Source of the DNA: Leptotrichia sp. HSP-342
GTDB taxonomy: Bacteria; Fusobacteriota; Fusobacteriia; Fusobacteriales; Leptotrichiaceae
Assembly: GCF_041199995.1 (NCBI RefSeq)
Contig: NZ_CP165646.1
Span: 372,001-436,000, forward strand
Direction: 5' to 3'
DNA length: 64,000 bases
Positions 45,747 to 60,112 of the stretch are shown here, piece by piece (the first letter of the stretch is position 1; each line of letters begins with the position of its first letter). The notes beneath the pieces are model-generated. The model ran no database searches and was not told the DNA's origin. It worked only from the letters and a program-made list of their open reading frames with translations. The translations under genes and the position numbers were made by a program.

Positions 45747-47312
45747 ATGAAAGAAAAAAAAGATTTGAAAAAACAGAAAAAAGAAACATCAGAAGGTGGA
45801 TTTAAGAAAAGAATTGAGGAAATAAAAAGGATAATTTATTTAATTTATAGAAATTATCGAGATGGAGAAACACAAATACTTGCAATTTCTCTTACTTACT
45901 ATTCACTTTTAGCAATTTTTCCTGTAGTTGCTCTAGTTTTAGGAATTACAAAAGGATTTGGACTAGATAAGATATTTATACAGAAATTTTTTGAATTATG
46001 GCCGGGAAATAACAGCTTTCTAAAAATAATTGTAGATATAGCGCAAAGACTTTTATTATCAACAGAAAGTAGTATATTAACAGGTGTAGGAATTGTAATT
46101 TTGATTTATTCTGCAGTAAAAGTTTTGATAATGCTGGAAAATTCATTTAATAAAATATGGAAAATTAATAAAAAAAGATCTATAACAAGAAGAGTTATTG
46201 ACTATATTGCGATTATATTTTTAGGACCAATATTTTTTGTATTATTGTCGGCATTAAATTCAATTGCAGTCGAGGAAATGGTAAAACATTTTCCAAGTAA
46301 TGGTGTATTACTTAATTTGTTTATCGGACTTTTCGGGCCTGCAACGTATATTATTCTGTTCAGTTATCTATTTTATATAATTCCAAATACAAATGTAAAA
46401 ATAAAGCCAGCAGTTTTTGCTGGAGTTGTAACAACAGCTCTTACCTTTGGATGGAAACTGTTATTTTTACTATTACAATCTTCAATTACAAAATATAATA
46501 TAATTTATGGAAGCCTTGCATTAATTCCAATTTTTCTAATTTGGGTGCAATATGTATGGGTAACAATTTTATTAGGAGCACAAATAGCATTTTCAATTCA
46601 GACTTCTGATGAGTTTTTATATAATGAAAAAATTGAAATGCCAATAAAGGTAAAAAGAGAAGCGGGAATTTTAATTTTATCATTAATAATTAAGAATTTT
46701 GTGGAGAAAAAGGAAGCATTCACATATCAGAAATTAACGGATAGACTAGGTATGGAAGTGTTTTTTGTAAAAGAAGTGTTGTCCGATCTTGAAAAAATGG
46801 GATTCATAAATGAAGTGTTTTATGACAAAAATTCAGATAGTCAATATCAGGTTGCATACAGCCCTGAATCTATAACAATTAAAGAATTTATGAAAAAATT
46901 TGACACTAAAAATATCGAACATTATAAAGATATTTTTGACAATTTAAATGAGGATGATCAAAAACTTCTTGAAAAAATAAGAGAAAAATTAGCAATGAAA
47001 AAAATTGAAAGTTCTGAGAATGAAAATGAAATTTCGAAACAAGAAGTAGAATTTTCAGAAACAGAATATTTTAAAGAAACAAAAGTTCCTGCAAATTCAA
47101 GAAAGTCAGAAGAATTAACAATAGATTTTCAAATTTCAAAGCAATCAAAACAAAAAAATGAAAATTTACAAGTAAAAGATTCTCCTAAAATAATAAGAAA
47201 AGAAAAATTAAATCGTGATCCTGAAATTCAATCATCTTCAAAAGAAACTGAAAACTCTCAAAATAAACAAAAAAAGGTTAGATATGAAGATGGAACTTGG
47301 AAATTCTTTTAA
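45747..47312 (+). CDS. YihY/virulence factor BrkB family membrane protein
   Basis: A 521-residue protein. The first 290 residues have about six TM segments and the YihY/BrkB signature ISLTYYSLLAIFPVVAL. A winged-helix-like soluble domain (about 305-385) and a long, charged, Gln/Glu/Lys-rich tail follow. The family was once called ribonuclease BN, but membrane members are not that nuclease. The tail is longer than in many members. A GGAG site lies ten bases before the ATG. Role unknown, possibly envelope related. Confidence 0.82.
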   Translation: MKEKKDLKKQKKETSEGGFKKRIEEIKRIIYLIYRNYRDGETQILAISLTYYSLLAIFPVVALVLGITKGFGLDKIFIQKFFELWPGNNSFLKIIVDIAQRLLLSTESSILTGVGIVILIYSAVKVLIMLENSFNKIWKINKKRSITRRVIDYIAIIFLGPIFFVLLSALNSIAVEEMVKHFPSNGVLLNLFIGLFGPATYIILFSYLFYIIPNTNVKIKPAVFAGVVTTALTFGWKLLFLLLQSSITKYNIIYGSLALIPIFLIWVQYVWVTILLGAQIAFSIQTSDEFLYNEKIEMPIKVKREAGILILSLIIKNFVEKKEAFTYQKLTDRLGMEVFFVKEVLSDLEKMGFINEVFYDKNSDSQYQVAYSPESITIKEFMKKFDTKNIEHYKDIFDNLNEDDQKLLEKIREKLAMKKIESSENENEISKQEVEFSETEYFKETKVPANSRKSEELTIDFQISKQSKQKNENLQVKDSPKIIRKEKLNRDPEIQSSSKETENSQNKQKKVRYEDGTWKFF

Positions 47313-47349
47313 TAAATAAAAATTATGCAACTAAAAAGGAGACTTAGAA

Positions 47350-48759
47350 ATGATAGTAATAGTACTAGTAATGACAATTATAAATATTATTTCAGTAGCC
47401 GCAATAATTATTTATCTTAATAGAAAAAATAATAAAAATACGGAAAAAATGATAATAAATCAAATAAATGAAAATAATAAGGAAAATTTTGAGGAAAATA
47501 AGAAAAAATTTGATGAAATTGAAAAATCAATAAATCTTAATACAAAAAATAATTTACTTGAAGGAATAAGCAATTTAGGAAATGTACTATCTGAAAATAA
47601 CGAAAAACTTCTTTTAAGATTTAATGAGCTTGGGCAGAATATAAATACCACGATGAATACCAATAATCAGCTTTTATCTAAGAATCATACTGAAAATACA
47701 CAACTTTTGACCACAAGTATGAATAATAATATTCAAAAACTGTCTGTCAGATTAAATGAAAATAATACAGCATTGACGGGTGTTATGACTGAAAATAATC
47801 AGTATTTAACTAAAAATATAAATGAAAATTTTGAAAAATTAAGTCATAAAGTTGAAAGCAGACTTGATTTAATGAATACAAAGGTAGAAGAGCGCCTGTC
47901 GAAAGGGTTTGAAGAAACTACAAAAACTTTTGGAAATGTGCTGGAAAGACTAAGTAAAATTGATGAAGCACAAAAAAAGATAGAGGCATTATCAAGTAAT
48001 GTTGTTTCGCTTCAGGATATTTTAACAGATAAAAAAAGCCGTGGAATTTTTGGAGAAATTCAGCTTTATCAAATATTATCTTCAGTTTTTGGAGAAAAAA
48101 ACGATAAACTTTACCAAAAACAATATAAACTTTCAAATGGAACAATTGTTGATTCTATTATTTTTACTCCAGAACCCCTTGGCAACATTGCAGTTGACTC
48201 AAAATTCCCATTAGAAAATTATAGAAAAATGTATAATAATGAATTATCTCAGATTGAAAGAGAAAATGCTAGAAAAGATTTTGTAAGTGACTTGAAAAAA
48301 CATATAGATGCGATTTCTTCAAAATATATAATAAAAAATGAAACGAGTGAACAAGCAATATTATTTCTTCCGGCCGAAGCAATTTTCGCTGAAATAAATG
48401 CTTATCATACAGATATAATTGAATATGCTTACAAGAAGAATGTACGAATAGCTTCACCAACAACATTAATTTCAGTATTGACAGTAATTCAGGTTACGAT
48501 GACTAATTTGGAACGTGACAAATATGCAAATATAATTCAGCAGGAATTGGAAAAATTGAACGTTGAATTTACAAGATATCGTACACGTTGGGATAATTTG
48601 CAAAAGGATATTGAAAAAGTTTCCAAAGATGTAAAAGAAATAAACACAACTTCAAATAAAATAAGCAAAAGATTTGTAGAAATTTCAAATGCAAAATTTG
48701 AAGAAAAAATAGGAAATAACAATGCAGAAAGTTTTAAAATTTTAGAAATTGAAGAATAA
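47350..48759 (+). CDS. rmuC: DNA recombination protein RmuC
   Basis: A 469-residue protein with one N-terminal TM (about 1-23), a long coiled-coil rich in Asn/Glu (about 30-195, with repeats of NENN- and T.NN-type) and the RmuC domain (about 215-420). The domain starts GIFGEIQLYQILSSVFGE and contains VDSKFPLENYRKM and EQAILFLPAEAIFAEI. RmuC limits inversions and degrades or anchors DNA near the membrane. AAGGAG lies upstream. Confidence 0.88.
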   Translation: MIVIVLVMTIINIISVAAIIIYLNRKNNKNTEKMIINQINENNKENFEENKKKFDEIEKSINLNTKNNLLEGISNLGNVLSENNEKLLLRFNELGQNINTTMNTNNQLLSKNHTENTQLLTTSMNNNIQKLSVRLNENNTALTGVMTENNQYLTKNINENFEKLSHKVESRLDLMNTKVEERLSKGFEETTKTFGNVLERLSKIDEAQKKIEALSSNVVSLQDILTDKKSRGIFGEIQLYQILSSVFGEKNDKLYQKQYKLSNGTIVDSIIFTPEPLGNIAVDSKFPLENYRKMYNNELSQIERENARKDFVSDLKKHIDAISSKYIIKNETSEQAILFLPAEAIFAEINAYHTDIIEYAYKKNVRIASPTTLISVLTVIQVTMTNLERDKYANIIQQELEKLNVEFTRYRTRWDNLQKDIEKVSKDVKEINTTSNKISKRFVEISNAKFEEKIGNNNAESFKILEIEE

Positions 48760-48879
48760 ATTAATTTGATGAATTTAACAAAAAAATTATGCTAAATTCC
48801 ATAAAAAACAGTTTTATACAATTTTTACCATAAATAAAATCAAAAAAAGTATTAGTATAAAAAGGAGAAAGAATAAACA

Positions 48880-49938
48880 ATGCAAAAAAATGGAATAATA
48901 TTTGGAAAATTTTATCCATTGCATACTGGACATGTTAATTTCATTCAAATAGCCAGTGGTTACGTAGAAAATTTATATGTTGTCGTATGCACAGATGATG
49001 ATAGGGACAAAAAATTATATGAAGAATCAAAAATGAAGAAAATGCCGACCGTAAAAGATAGAATCAGATTTGTAGAGAAAACTTTTAAACATCAGAAAAA
49101 CATAAAAATAATACATCTTGCAGAAGATGGAATTCCTTTTTATCCAAATGGCTGGAAATTATGGAGTGAAAGGGTACAGGAAGCACTTTTAAAAAATAAA
49201 ATTAAAGTGGATGTAATTTTCACAAACGAAACTCAAGATGTAGAAAATTATAAAAACAATTTTTTAACATTACCAAATTTCGAAAAAACTTTTAATAAAA
49301 ATTTGAAAATTCAATTAATAGACATAAATAGAAATAATTTTCATATCAGTGCAACAGAAATAAGAAAAAATCCATATAAAAACTGGTTTTTTATTCCAAA
49401 ATATGTAAGAGAGTTTTTTGTCTTAAAAGTAGCAATAATCGGTTCAGAACACTCTGGAAAAACTAATTTGGCTCATAAATTATCCAATTACTACAATACA
49501 ACTTATGTAAAAGAATATAGAAAAGAGTATATAAAAGAAGAATTACAAAATCATATAGAAAATATGCAATATTCTGATTATAGCAATATTGCTTATGAAC
49601 ATAACAGAAGAATATTGGAATCTGTTAAAAATGCTGACAAACTAACTTTTATAGATACTGAATTTTCCTCTTTGCAGACTTTTTCAATAATTCAAAATTA
49701 TCAAAAAAACCTAGTAATAGAAGATTTAATTAAACACAGTAGCTTTGATATACTAATATATATTGAAAAAGAAATAAATTCAAAAAGTGAAAAATCTGAA
49801 TTTGATAATATATTACAACACTTACTAAAAAAAAATAATCAAAAATTCATAAAATTATTTTATAAAAACAATAAAAGTCTTACAGAAAATTATATAAAGA
49901 GTATTGAAATAATAAATAAATATCTCGAAATAAATTAA
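48880..49938 (+). CDS. nadR: NadR-type NMN adenylyltransferase/nicotinamide riboside kinase
   Basis: A 352-residue bifunctional enzyme of NAD salvage. The N-terminal nucleotidyltransferase has GKFYPLHTGHVNFIQ (HxGH-type) and ISATEIR. The C-terminal kinase has the P-loop IIGSEHSGKTNLAHKL (about 187-202) and the conserved KEYRKEYI. The N-terminal DNA-binding domain of E. coli NadR is missing, so it is enzymatic only. GGAG lies about ten bases before the ATG. Confidence 0.88.
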   Translation: MQKNGIIFGKFYPLHTGHVNFIQIASGYVENLYVVVCTDDDRDKKLYEESKMKKMPTVKDRIRFVEKTFKHQKNIKIIHLAEDGIPFYPNGWKLWSERVQEALLKNKIKVDVIFTNETQDVENYKNNFLTLPNFEKTFNKNLKIQLIDINRNNFHISATEIRKNPYKNWFFIPKYVREFFVLKVAIIGSEHSGKTNLAHKLSNYYNTTYVKEYRKEYIKEELQNHIENMQYSDYSNIAYEHNRRILESVKNADKLTFIDTEFSSLQTFSIIQNYQKNLVIEDLIKHSSFDILIYIEKEINSKSEKSEFDNILQHLLKKNNQKFIKLFYKNNKSLTENYIKSIEIINKYLEIN

Positions 49939-50055
49939 AAATAATTTATTAGAATAATATCATTAAAACTAAGAAACAATAAGCGCTTTCTAAGAACTAA
50001 AAAATGATTTACGAATAAAAATATGAAAAAATTTAGAAAAATTCAAAAAAAGTAG

Positions 50056-50084
50056 TTGACAAAAGGGAGTGATTGTGGTAATAT
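50056..50084 (+). promoter_or_regulatory. rRNA operon promoter
   Basis: TTGACA at 50056-50061 and TAATAT at 50079-50084 with a 17-base spacer. A GATAC/GTATC hairpin follows just after the predicted start. Confidence 0.75.
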
Positions 50085-50247
50085 ATATCTTGTCGATACG
50101 AAAAAGGTATCACAGGACAATAGAAAATAAGAATAGAAGAAGCAATAATGTGTAATAGATAAAATAAAAGTCAAGAGTATATATTTTAGTAGAGTAAGAT
50201 ATGAACTTGTCAAAACTAAGGTGAAATAAAATATATTTATGATATAT

Positions 50248-51761
<1,514 letters not shown>

Positions 51762-51874
51762 AAGGAGAAATAAACACAGCTTCTTCTTATATCTTCTATG
51801 TTTTATATTAGGACAATGAGAAATGAATAGTAGGTAAAAGATTACAATAAAACTAGAGTAAAAGTTATTCTGGA

Positions 51875-54779
<2,905 letters not shown>

Positions 54780-54840
54780 AGTCTTTTACTTCTACTATTT
54801 ATTTCTCATTGTCTTAGTTCATACAATTTAATCTTACATA

Positions 54841-54954
54841 GTTTGGTGATCATAGCGGCAGGGATACACCCGGTCACATTTCGAACCCGGCAGTTAAGTC
54901 TGCCTGCGCCTACGATACTTGGATTCGTCCCGGGAAAATAGGAAGTTGCCAAAC
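54841..54954 (+). rRNA. rrf: 5S ribosomal RNA
   Basis: A 114-base RNA with terminal pairing GTTTGG/CCAAAC and the 5S core ATTTCGAACCCGGCAGTTAAG. It lies about 60 bases after 23S. Confidence 0.95.
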
Positions 54955-54967
54955 TTTTTTTCTTTGC

Positions 54968-55044
54968 GTCTCCGTAGCTCAGCTGGTTAGAGCATCTGAC
55001 TGTTAATCAGAGGGTCGTTGGTTCAAGTCCAACCGGGGACGCCA
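54968..55044 (+). tRNA. trnN: tRNA-Asn (GTT)
   Basis: A 77-base cloverleaf with acceptor GTCTCCG/CGGGGAC, anticodon GTT in CTGTTAA, T-loop GGTTCAAGTCC and encoded CCA. It lies 13 bases after 5S and is probably cotranscribed with the rRNA operon. A run of T follows. Confidence 0.97.
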
Positions 55045-55630
55045 TTTTTTTGTTCAAAAAGGAATTCAGTTTGATTTATGGCTGTTTACTTTTATATCGC
55101 TATATTTTATTTATAACTACAACAAACGCATTAAAAAATTTGTTCCATTGAAAGTTTAATTCTTTTGAATCGCTATAAATACATATAAAATTTAAAAGGA
55201 GCGCTAGTCTCTTTTAATGATAAGATTCTATATAATCATTTTATATTGTATGATAATAGAAAAAGAAATTCATTCCGAAAATTCTGTACGTCTGCTTTCA
55301 TAAAATGTTTATCTCGAAAGTATTAATTATCTTTTAAAGTCTCTTAGAGATATGCTAGAATAAAATCTATACTAGATAATTATTTATAAAAATATAAAAG
55401 TCCTAATAATTTTAATTATTCTTATAAAAATAATTATAAGAAAAAACTTAAAAAATTTAAATGAGTCGTCTTTAAGAAATTTGAAAGTGTATCTTGAATT
55501 TTTTGTGAAAAGTCAAGATATTTATTTCATCGAATAAATAAATGATGTTATAAAGAAGAAATTTTAATATGTGATTGACCTATTTTTATAATTATCTGCA
55601 GAGTTATGAAGTAAATTAGATAAAATTGAT
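55045..55630. other. Intergenic region, no gene seen
   Basis: About 585 bases of very AT-rich sequence. It has a short T-run after the tRNA and a small hairpin near 55192-55219 (TAAAAG/CTTTTA). No frame with a ribosome site is seen. It holds the 3' end of the rRNA unit and the convergent end of the phosphatase gene. Confidence 0.5.
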
Positions 55631-56257
55631 TTAAAGGATTTTATATTTCTCATTTTCAAAAGTGAAAATTCTGTATTGTCCGTTACCTATTAGTTTACGT
55701 TCATCTAAATCTTTTGCTTCTTTATTTTGAATGTAATTTAAAAATAGTTCTAGGACCGTTCCGTGTGTTACAATTAGGATATTTCCAGATTTATGTTTGT
55801 TTACAATTTTATTAATACCTTTTAAAAAACGTTCTAATCCGTCTTTCAATTCTTCAGCTTTTATATTTTTAGCATTGTAATTTTTTACTTCATAAAAATA
55901 ATTATGAGCTTCTTTTGGATATTTTAGAAAGATTTCTTTAAAATTCATTCCTTGCCATTCTCCGAAATAGATTTCATTTAATTCTGATAATTTTTGTGGT
56001 TTTAATTTTTTATTAGTATCTTTTATCCTTTCAGAATTGTTGTATTGTAAAATTATTTCAGCAGTAGAAATTGTTCTGCCTAGTTCACTAGTGTAAACTG
56101 CTTCAAATTTTATATTTTTAAGCTCTATTGAAGTTTCTTTTATTTTTTCTATCCCTTCTAATGTAAGTGGTGAATTTAATTGTCCTTGAAATTTTTTTAA
56201 AACATTCCATTCAGTTTGTCCGTGTCTTACAATATATAATTTTAGATTATTATTCAT
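55631..56257 (-). CDS. Histidine phosphatase family protein
   Basis: A 208-residue phosphatase of the phosphoglycerate-mutase-like superfamily. The phospho-acceptor motif is YIVRHGQTEWN (His12), with QGQLNSPLT, the later Glu in NEIYFGEWQGM and the second His in IVTHGTVLELF. Substrates vary widely and cannot be predicted. The divergent neighbour is a cobK-like gene, so an alpha-ribazole phosphatase (CobC) role is possible but not shown. Confidence 0.85.
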   Translation of the reverse strand: MNNNLKLYIVRHGQTEWNVLKKFQGQLNSPLTLEGIEKIKETSIELKNIKFEAVYTSELGRTISTAEIILQYNNSERIKDTNKKLKPQKLSELNEIYFGEWQGMNFKEIFLKYPKEAHNYFYEVKNYNAKNIKAEELKDGLERFLKGINKIVNKHKSGNILIVTHGTVLELFLNYIQNKEAKDLDERKLIGNGQYRIFTFENEKYKIL

Positions 56258-56487
56258 AATTTTTCAATATATAAATATTATATATTCCTTTCTTTTATTT
56301 CTACAAAGTTTAGCTTTAAGAAAATATTAATTATTGTCTTAAAAAATATTTTCTCACAATAATAAGAATATCAGATTTTTTCTATATTGTAAAGTTTCTT
56401 TTTGAGATGTTTTTATATTTTATTAAAATTTATTTGATAGTCTGATTTATGGTGCTATATTTAACTTTTTGGTTAGTTTCACATCAT

Positions 56488-56585
56488 TTCCTATTTAAGT
56501 AGCAAATGTTTAATGAATTTTGAATTACATACTATATTAATATAAAATTAAGATTTCTTATTCTTAATATAATTTCTATTTTTTT
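56488..56585. repeat. Dispersed AT-rich repeat R2, copy 2
   Basis: Aligns along its whole length with 4266-4358 in the same orientation, sharing TTTTGAATTACATA and ATTTCTTATT. It lies in the 570-base gap between the phosphatase and the cobK-like gene, which has no other gene. Confidence 0.55.
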
Positions 56586-56824
56586 ATGGCATTTAGTACA
56601 GCTAGGGACATTGTAGTTTTTAAAATTATTTTTAATGAAATAATTTAAGAAAGTTTTATTTTAAGTTATTTAAAAAATTATTCTTGAGCATTTTATAGAA
56701 AATTATAATAAGTAAATTGTAAATAATGCTTGCAAAAGTTGAAATTATTAGTATAATAATAAAGGAGTAGATTTAAATATATTTGAAGATACTAAAACTA
56801 TAATGATTAGGAGTGGGAAATTAA

Positions 56825-57619
56825 ATGATTTGGATAATTGGTGGAACTAAGGATTCCAGAAGTATTTTAGATGAAGTTTTGAAGGTTAGGGAAGATGGAA
56901 TCATTGTGAGTACAGCTACCGAATATGGTGGGAAATTGCTTGAAGATGTAGCTAAAAATGAAAGAGTACATGTGATTTCAGAGAGATTAAATGTATTGCA
57001 GATTGAAGGCATGATTTTAGAAAAGAATATTGATTTGATCATCGATGCTAGTCATCCATATGCACAGAATATTAGTAATACTGTTATTTCAATGGTAAGT
57101 TATTTGAATGAAAGAGCTGTAGCAGGAGAAAAGATTAAATATGTGAGGTTTGAAAGAAAAGTAATTAACTATGGAAATAAAAATGTATTTCAATTTAATG
57201 ATTTAAAAGAAATAATTAAATTTTTGGATAAAGTCGAAAATAAAAATGTACTAAGTACACTAGGCTCTAATACTTTGGCAGAAATAAAGGAAATAAGTAA
57301 TAAAAATAATTTGTTTGTTAGAATATTACCGACAACGACTTCAATCCAAAGTGCAGAAGAGCTTGGATATTTACCCAAAAATATAATAGCAATGCAGGGG
57401 CCATTTTCTAAAAATATGAATATTGCAATGTTAGAAGATTTTAAGATTGATTATCTTATTACGAAGGAAAGCGGTGAAACTGGTGGAGAACTTCAAAAAG
57501 TTGAGGCATGTCAGGAATGCGGAGTAAAAATTTTAGCAATAAAACGTCCAGTACTGAATTATGGAATATTTTTTGACACTATTGAGGAGTTGATTAAATA
57601 TATAGCAGAGCTGTTTTAG
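56825..57619 (+). CDS. cobK: Precorrin-6A/cobalt-precorrin-6A reductase-like protein
   Basis: A 264-residue protein matching CobK/CbiJ, which reduces the corrin ring intermediate in cobalamin synthesis. The N-terminal IWIIGGTKDSRSILDEV, then IDASHPYAQNISN, then QGPFSKNMNIAML and ITKESGETGGELQKVEA are the family landmarks. AGGAG lies about 11 bases upstream. No other cob gene is adjacent and no cobalamin riboswitch is seen upstream, so either the pathway is scattered or the enzyme has another role. Confidence 0.85.
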   Translation: MIWIIGGTKDSRSILDEVLKVREDGIIVSTATEYGGKLLEDVAKNERVHVISERLNVLQIEGMILEKNIDLIIDASHPYAQNISNTVISMVSYLNERAVAGEKIKYVRFERKVINYGNKNVFQFNDLKEIIKFLDKVENKNVLSTLGSNTLAEIKEISNKNNLFVRILPTTTSIQSAEELGYLPKNIIAMQGPFSKNMNIAMLEDFKIDYLITKESGETGGELQKVEACQECGVKILAIKRPVLNYGIFFDTIEELIKYIAELF

Positions 57620-57787
57620 TATAAAAAATATCTTGAATATTTGTAGTATTTATACTATTTTCTGTTTAAAAAATGAAAATTATATTTTAATAATTAGGAA
57701 ATAAATACTGGATTTTAATCCTTTAATCTAAAAATTTACAATAAATCTGTTATTTAAAAGGAATTCAGTATTGGTATAAAAATAAGA

Positions 57788-57845
57788 TTGGTGCTATTCA
57801 TTTATTTAAAAAAAATTTATAAATGTTTAGCACCAAATATTTTTA
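57788..57845. terminator. Bidirectional terminator between cobK and the phosphatase gene
   Basis: TTGGTGCTA pairs with TAGCACCAA, continued by CATTTAT/ATAAATG, around an A-rich loop. T-rich DNA lies on both sides in the right sense for the convergent genes. Confidence 0.75.
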
Positions 57846-57851
57846 GTATAA

Positions 57852-58313
57852 TTAATTCAAATTATTCTTTTTAATAAACTCTAGTAATGCATTACAACCT
57901 TTCACAACATCATCATAAGTTGTATCAAAATCACCGGTAAACCACGGATCTTTTATTTCTCGGTTTTCTCCTGCGTATTCTAACAACATTTTTATTTCGC
58001 CTTTATTTTTTCCATTTGTAAAAAGTTTTATATTTTCTATATTACTTTCATCCATTCCAATAATATAATCGGCATCTAAATCATCATTATTCAAAATTCT
58101 GGAATACATTCCCTCAACTCCGATTCCTTCTTTAGCAAGCCTAGTTTTAGTACCGTGATGAACTGGGTTTCCATGTTCCCAAGAACTTGTGGCTGCTGAA
58201 TCAATTATGATTCTATCAGATAGACCTTCTTTTTTTACCATTTCTCGAAAGACTGCTTCTGCCATTGGAGAACGGCATATATTTCCTAGACAGACAAATA
58301 ATACTTTTATCAT
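57852..58313 (-). CDS. Low-molecular-weight protein tyrosine phosphatase
   Basis: A 153-residue phosphatase. The P-loop is CLGNICRS (Cys8, Arg14) and the general acid is in KDPWFTGDFD. The ribosome site overlaps the in-frame GTG at 58319, so ATG 58313 is taken as the start. It lies 21 bases after the sir2 gene in one - strand operon. Such enzymes often dephosphorylate tyrosine kinases or arginine kinases. Confidence 0.92.
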   Translation of the reverse strand: MIKVLFVCLGNICRSPMAEAVFREMVKKEGLSDRIIIDSAATSSWEHGNPVHHGTKTRLAKEGIGVEGMYSRILNNDDLDADYIIGMDESNIENIKLFTNGKNKGEIKMLLEYAGENREIKDPWFTGDFDTTYDDVVKGCNALLEFIKKNNLN

Positions 58314-58334
58314 TTTCACCTCTTTATTTAATTT

Positions 58335-59069
58335 TTATTTTAAATTTTTAAAAATTTCTCCTATACTTTCGTGTATAACTAAATTTGCAAAATTATCCTG
58401 CTCAGTCTTGGATTTATTTATTAAAACAAGATTTTTTCCTTGAAAATATTGCACAAGAGAAGCTGCTGGATACACGATAAGGGAAGTTCCGCCTATAATT
58501 AATGTATCGGCTCTAGATATTTCGTTTATTGCTTTTCTAAAAGTATCTGGATCAGGTACTTCTTCATATAAAGTAACATCTGGTTTTATAATTCCGCCAC
58601 ATTTTGAACAATGCGGGATATTTTCAGTTTCACAGATTTCTAAAAATTCTTCCATATTGTATTTTTTGTTGCAAATAATACAAGTATTGCTGTCAACAGT
58701 TCCGTGAAGCTTTAGGACATTTTTACTTCCAGCCATTTCATGTAGACAGTCGATATTTTGGGTAATTACAGTAGCTAATTTTCCATCTTGTTCTAGCCTT
58801 GCCAAATATTTATGAGCGAAATTTGGTTTTGCATTTGGATAAACAAGATGTTTTTTATAAAAATTGTAAAATTCTTCAGGATATTTTTCATACATTGTGT
58901 GGGAAACAAGTTCTTCTGGAGAAAAATTTCTATTAAGTTTTAAATTGTAGACTCCATTTGCACTTCTAAAATCAGGGATGCCAGATTCTGTAGAAACTCC
59001 CGCACCTCCAAAAAAGACGATTCTTTTACTTTCATCAATTATTTTTTGAAGTAAACTTATTTTATCCAT
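58335..59069 (-). CDS. cobB: Sir2-family NAD-dependent protein deacylase
   Basis: A 244-residue sirtuin. The NAD-binding signatures are GAGVSTESGIPDFRS and TQNIDCLHE, the catalytic His lies in KLHGTVDS, and a zinc site is formed by CIIC and CSKC. It removes acyl groups from lysines with NAD consumption. Nearby nadR concerns NAD supply but is 9 kb away. The operon is shared with the tyrosine phosphatase gene. Confidence 0.92.
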   Translation of the reverse strand: MDKISLLQKIIDESKRIVFFGGAGVSTESGIPDFRSANGVYNLKLNRNFSPEELVSHTMYEKYPEEFYNFYKKHLVYPNAKPNFAHKYLARLEQDGKLATVITQNIDCLHEMAGSKNVLKLHGTVDSNTCIICNKKYNMEEFLEICETENIPHCSKCGGIIKPDVTLYEEVPDPDTFRKAINEISRADTLIIGGTSLIVYPAASLVQYFQGKNLVLINKSKTEQDNFANLVIHESIGEIFKNLK

Positions 59070-59109
59070 TTTATCACCTTATTTCATTGTTTACTTTACT
59101 TTTTATTAT

Positions 59110-59137
59110 TAAACCCACCATTAAAATAGTGGGTTAA
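59110..59137 (-). terminator. Hairpin between pyrD and the sir2 gene
   Basis: AACCCAC and GTGGGTT pair over seven bases; the U-tract on the - strand is weak, so it may only attenuate. Confidence 0.4.
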
Positions 59138-59142
59138 AAAAA

Positions 59143-60075
59143 TTATAAATATTTCAATTTTCCTCTGAAATCTTCGATAGTTTTGTATCCTTTTTTATCC
59201 ATAATAGCCTTTAATTCGTTAGTTATTCTTTCAAAAGCACTAGGACCTTCCTTATGTAAAGTCGTACCGATTTGCACCATGCTCGCTCCACAAAGAATAT
59301 GTTCAAAAGCATCTTGTCCTGTAAGAATTCCTCCCGTTCCAATAATTTTGATAGAAGAATTTAATCTTTTATAAAAGGCGTGAACATTAGCAAGAGCAGT
59401 TGGTTTTATATATTCTCCACCAATTCCTCCAAATCCATTTTTAGGCTTTATTACAACACTTTCATCTTCAATTACAAGCCCATTTCCAATGCTATTTATA
59501 CAATTTATGAATGTCAATGGAAATTTATTGAATACTGCGGCTGCCTGGTCAAAGTGGACAATATCAAAGTAGGGAGGCAATTTTACTCCAAGCGGTTTTT
59601 TGAAATATGAAAAAATATCTGCCAGCAACTTTTCAGTAGTTTCCAGATCATAGGCAATTTGTGGTTTTCCTGGCACATTTGGACAAGACAGGTTAAGTTC
59701 TGTTATTCCCTTAAAATCACTTTCTTGAACTTTTTTTAGTAATGCGTGAGTGTCTTCTGTTGACATTCCTACAAGCGAGAAAAAGAAAGTTCTATGAGGA
59801 TGTGTTTTCTGCAATTCCAGTAAATAATCTAAATAGTAATCAAATCCCAAATTTGGGAGGCCCATTGAATTTATGCTTCCTAAAGTTGTGTCGTGGTATC
59901 TAGGCTCAGGATTTCCAGGACGTGACTGTAATGTGGCAGTTTTGGTAACAAATGTTCCAGCTTGTGAATTTATCACTTGTTCCAATTCGTTTTTGTCATA
60001 ACAGTAAACTCCAGCAGCATTCATAAAGCAGTTTTCAAACTCAAAATTACCTATTTTTGTTTTTGTAGTTGCCAT
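59143..60075 (-). CDS. pyrD: Dihydroorotate dehydrogenase (class 1A-like)
   Basis: A 310-residue flavoenzyme of pyrimidine synthesis. [31 protein letters not shown] sequence and the catalytic Cys131 in [13 protein letters not shown] match the soluble, fumarate-using class 1A. The FMN phosphate site is [20 protein letters not shown] lies upstream. It is not next to other pyr genes. It follows the repeat-protein gene by 37 bases. Confidence 0.93.
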   Translation of the reverse strand: MATTKTKIGNFEFENCFMNAAGVYCYDKNELEQVINSQAGTFVTKTATLQSRPGNPEPRYHDTTLGSINSMGLPNLGFDYYLDYLLELQKTHPHRTFFFSLVGMSTEDTHALLKKVQESDFKGITELNLSCPNVPGKPQIAYDLETTEKLLADIFSYFKKPLGVKLPPYFDIVHFDQAAAVFNKFPLTFINCINSIGNGLVIEDESVVIKPKNGFGGIGGEYIKPTALANVHAFYKRLNSSIKIIGTGGILTGQDAFEHILCGASMVQIGTTLHKEGPSAFERITNELKAIMDKKGYKTIEDFRGKLKYL

Positions 60076-60112
60076 TTTTCCTCCTAAAATTTATTATTTA
60101 TTTTTATTTAAA

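Noticed and set aside
51762..51874. Possible tRNA in the 16S-23S spacer
   Set aside because: The spacer is only about 110 bases; no cloverleaf or T-loop is present, only the processing stem arms.
56586..56824. A cobalamin riboswitch upstream of the cobK-like gene
   Set aside because: The conserved B12-box pattern is not visible in this AT-rich leader.
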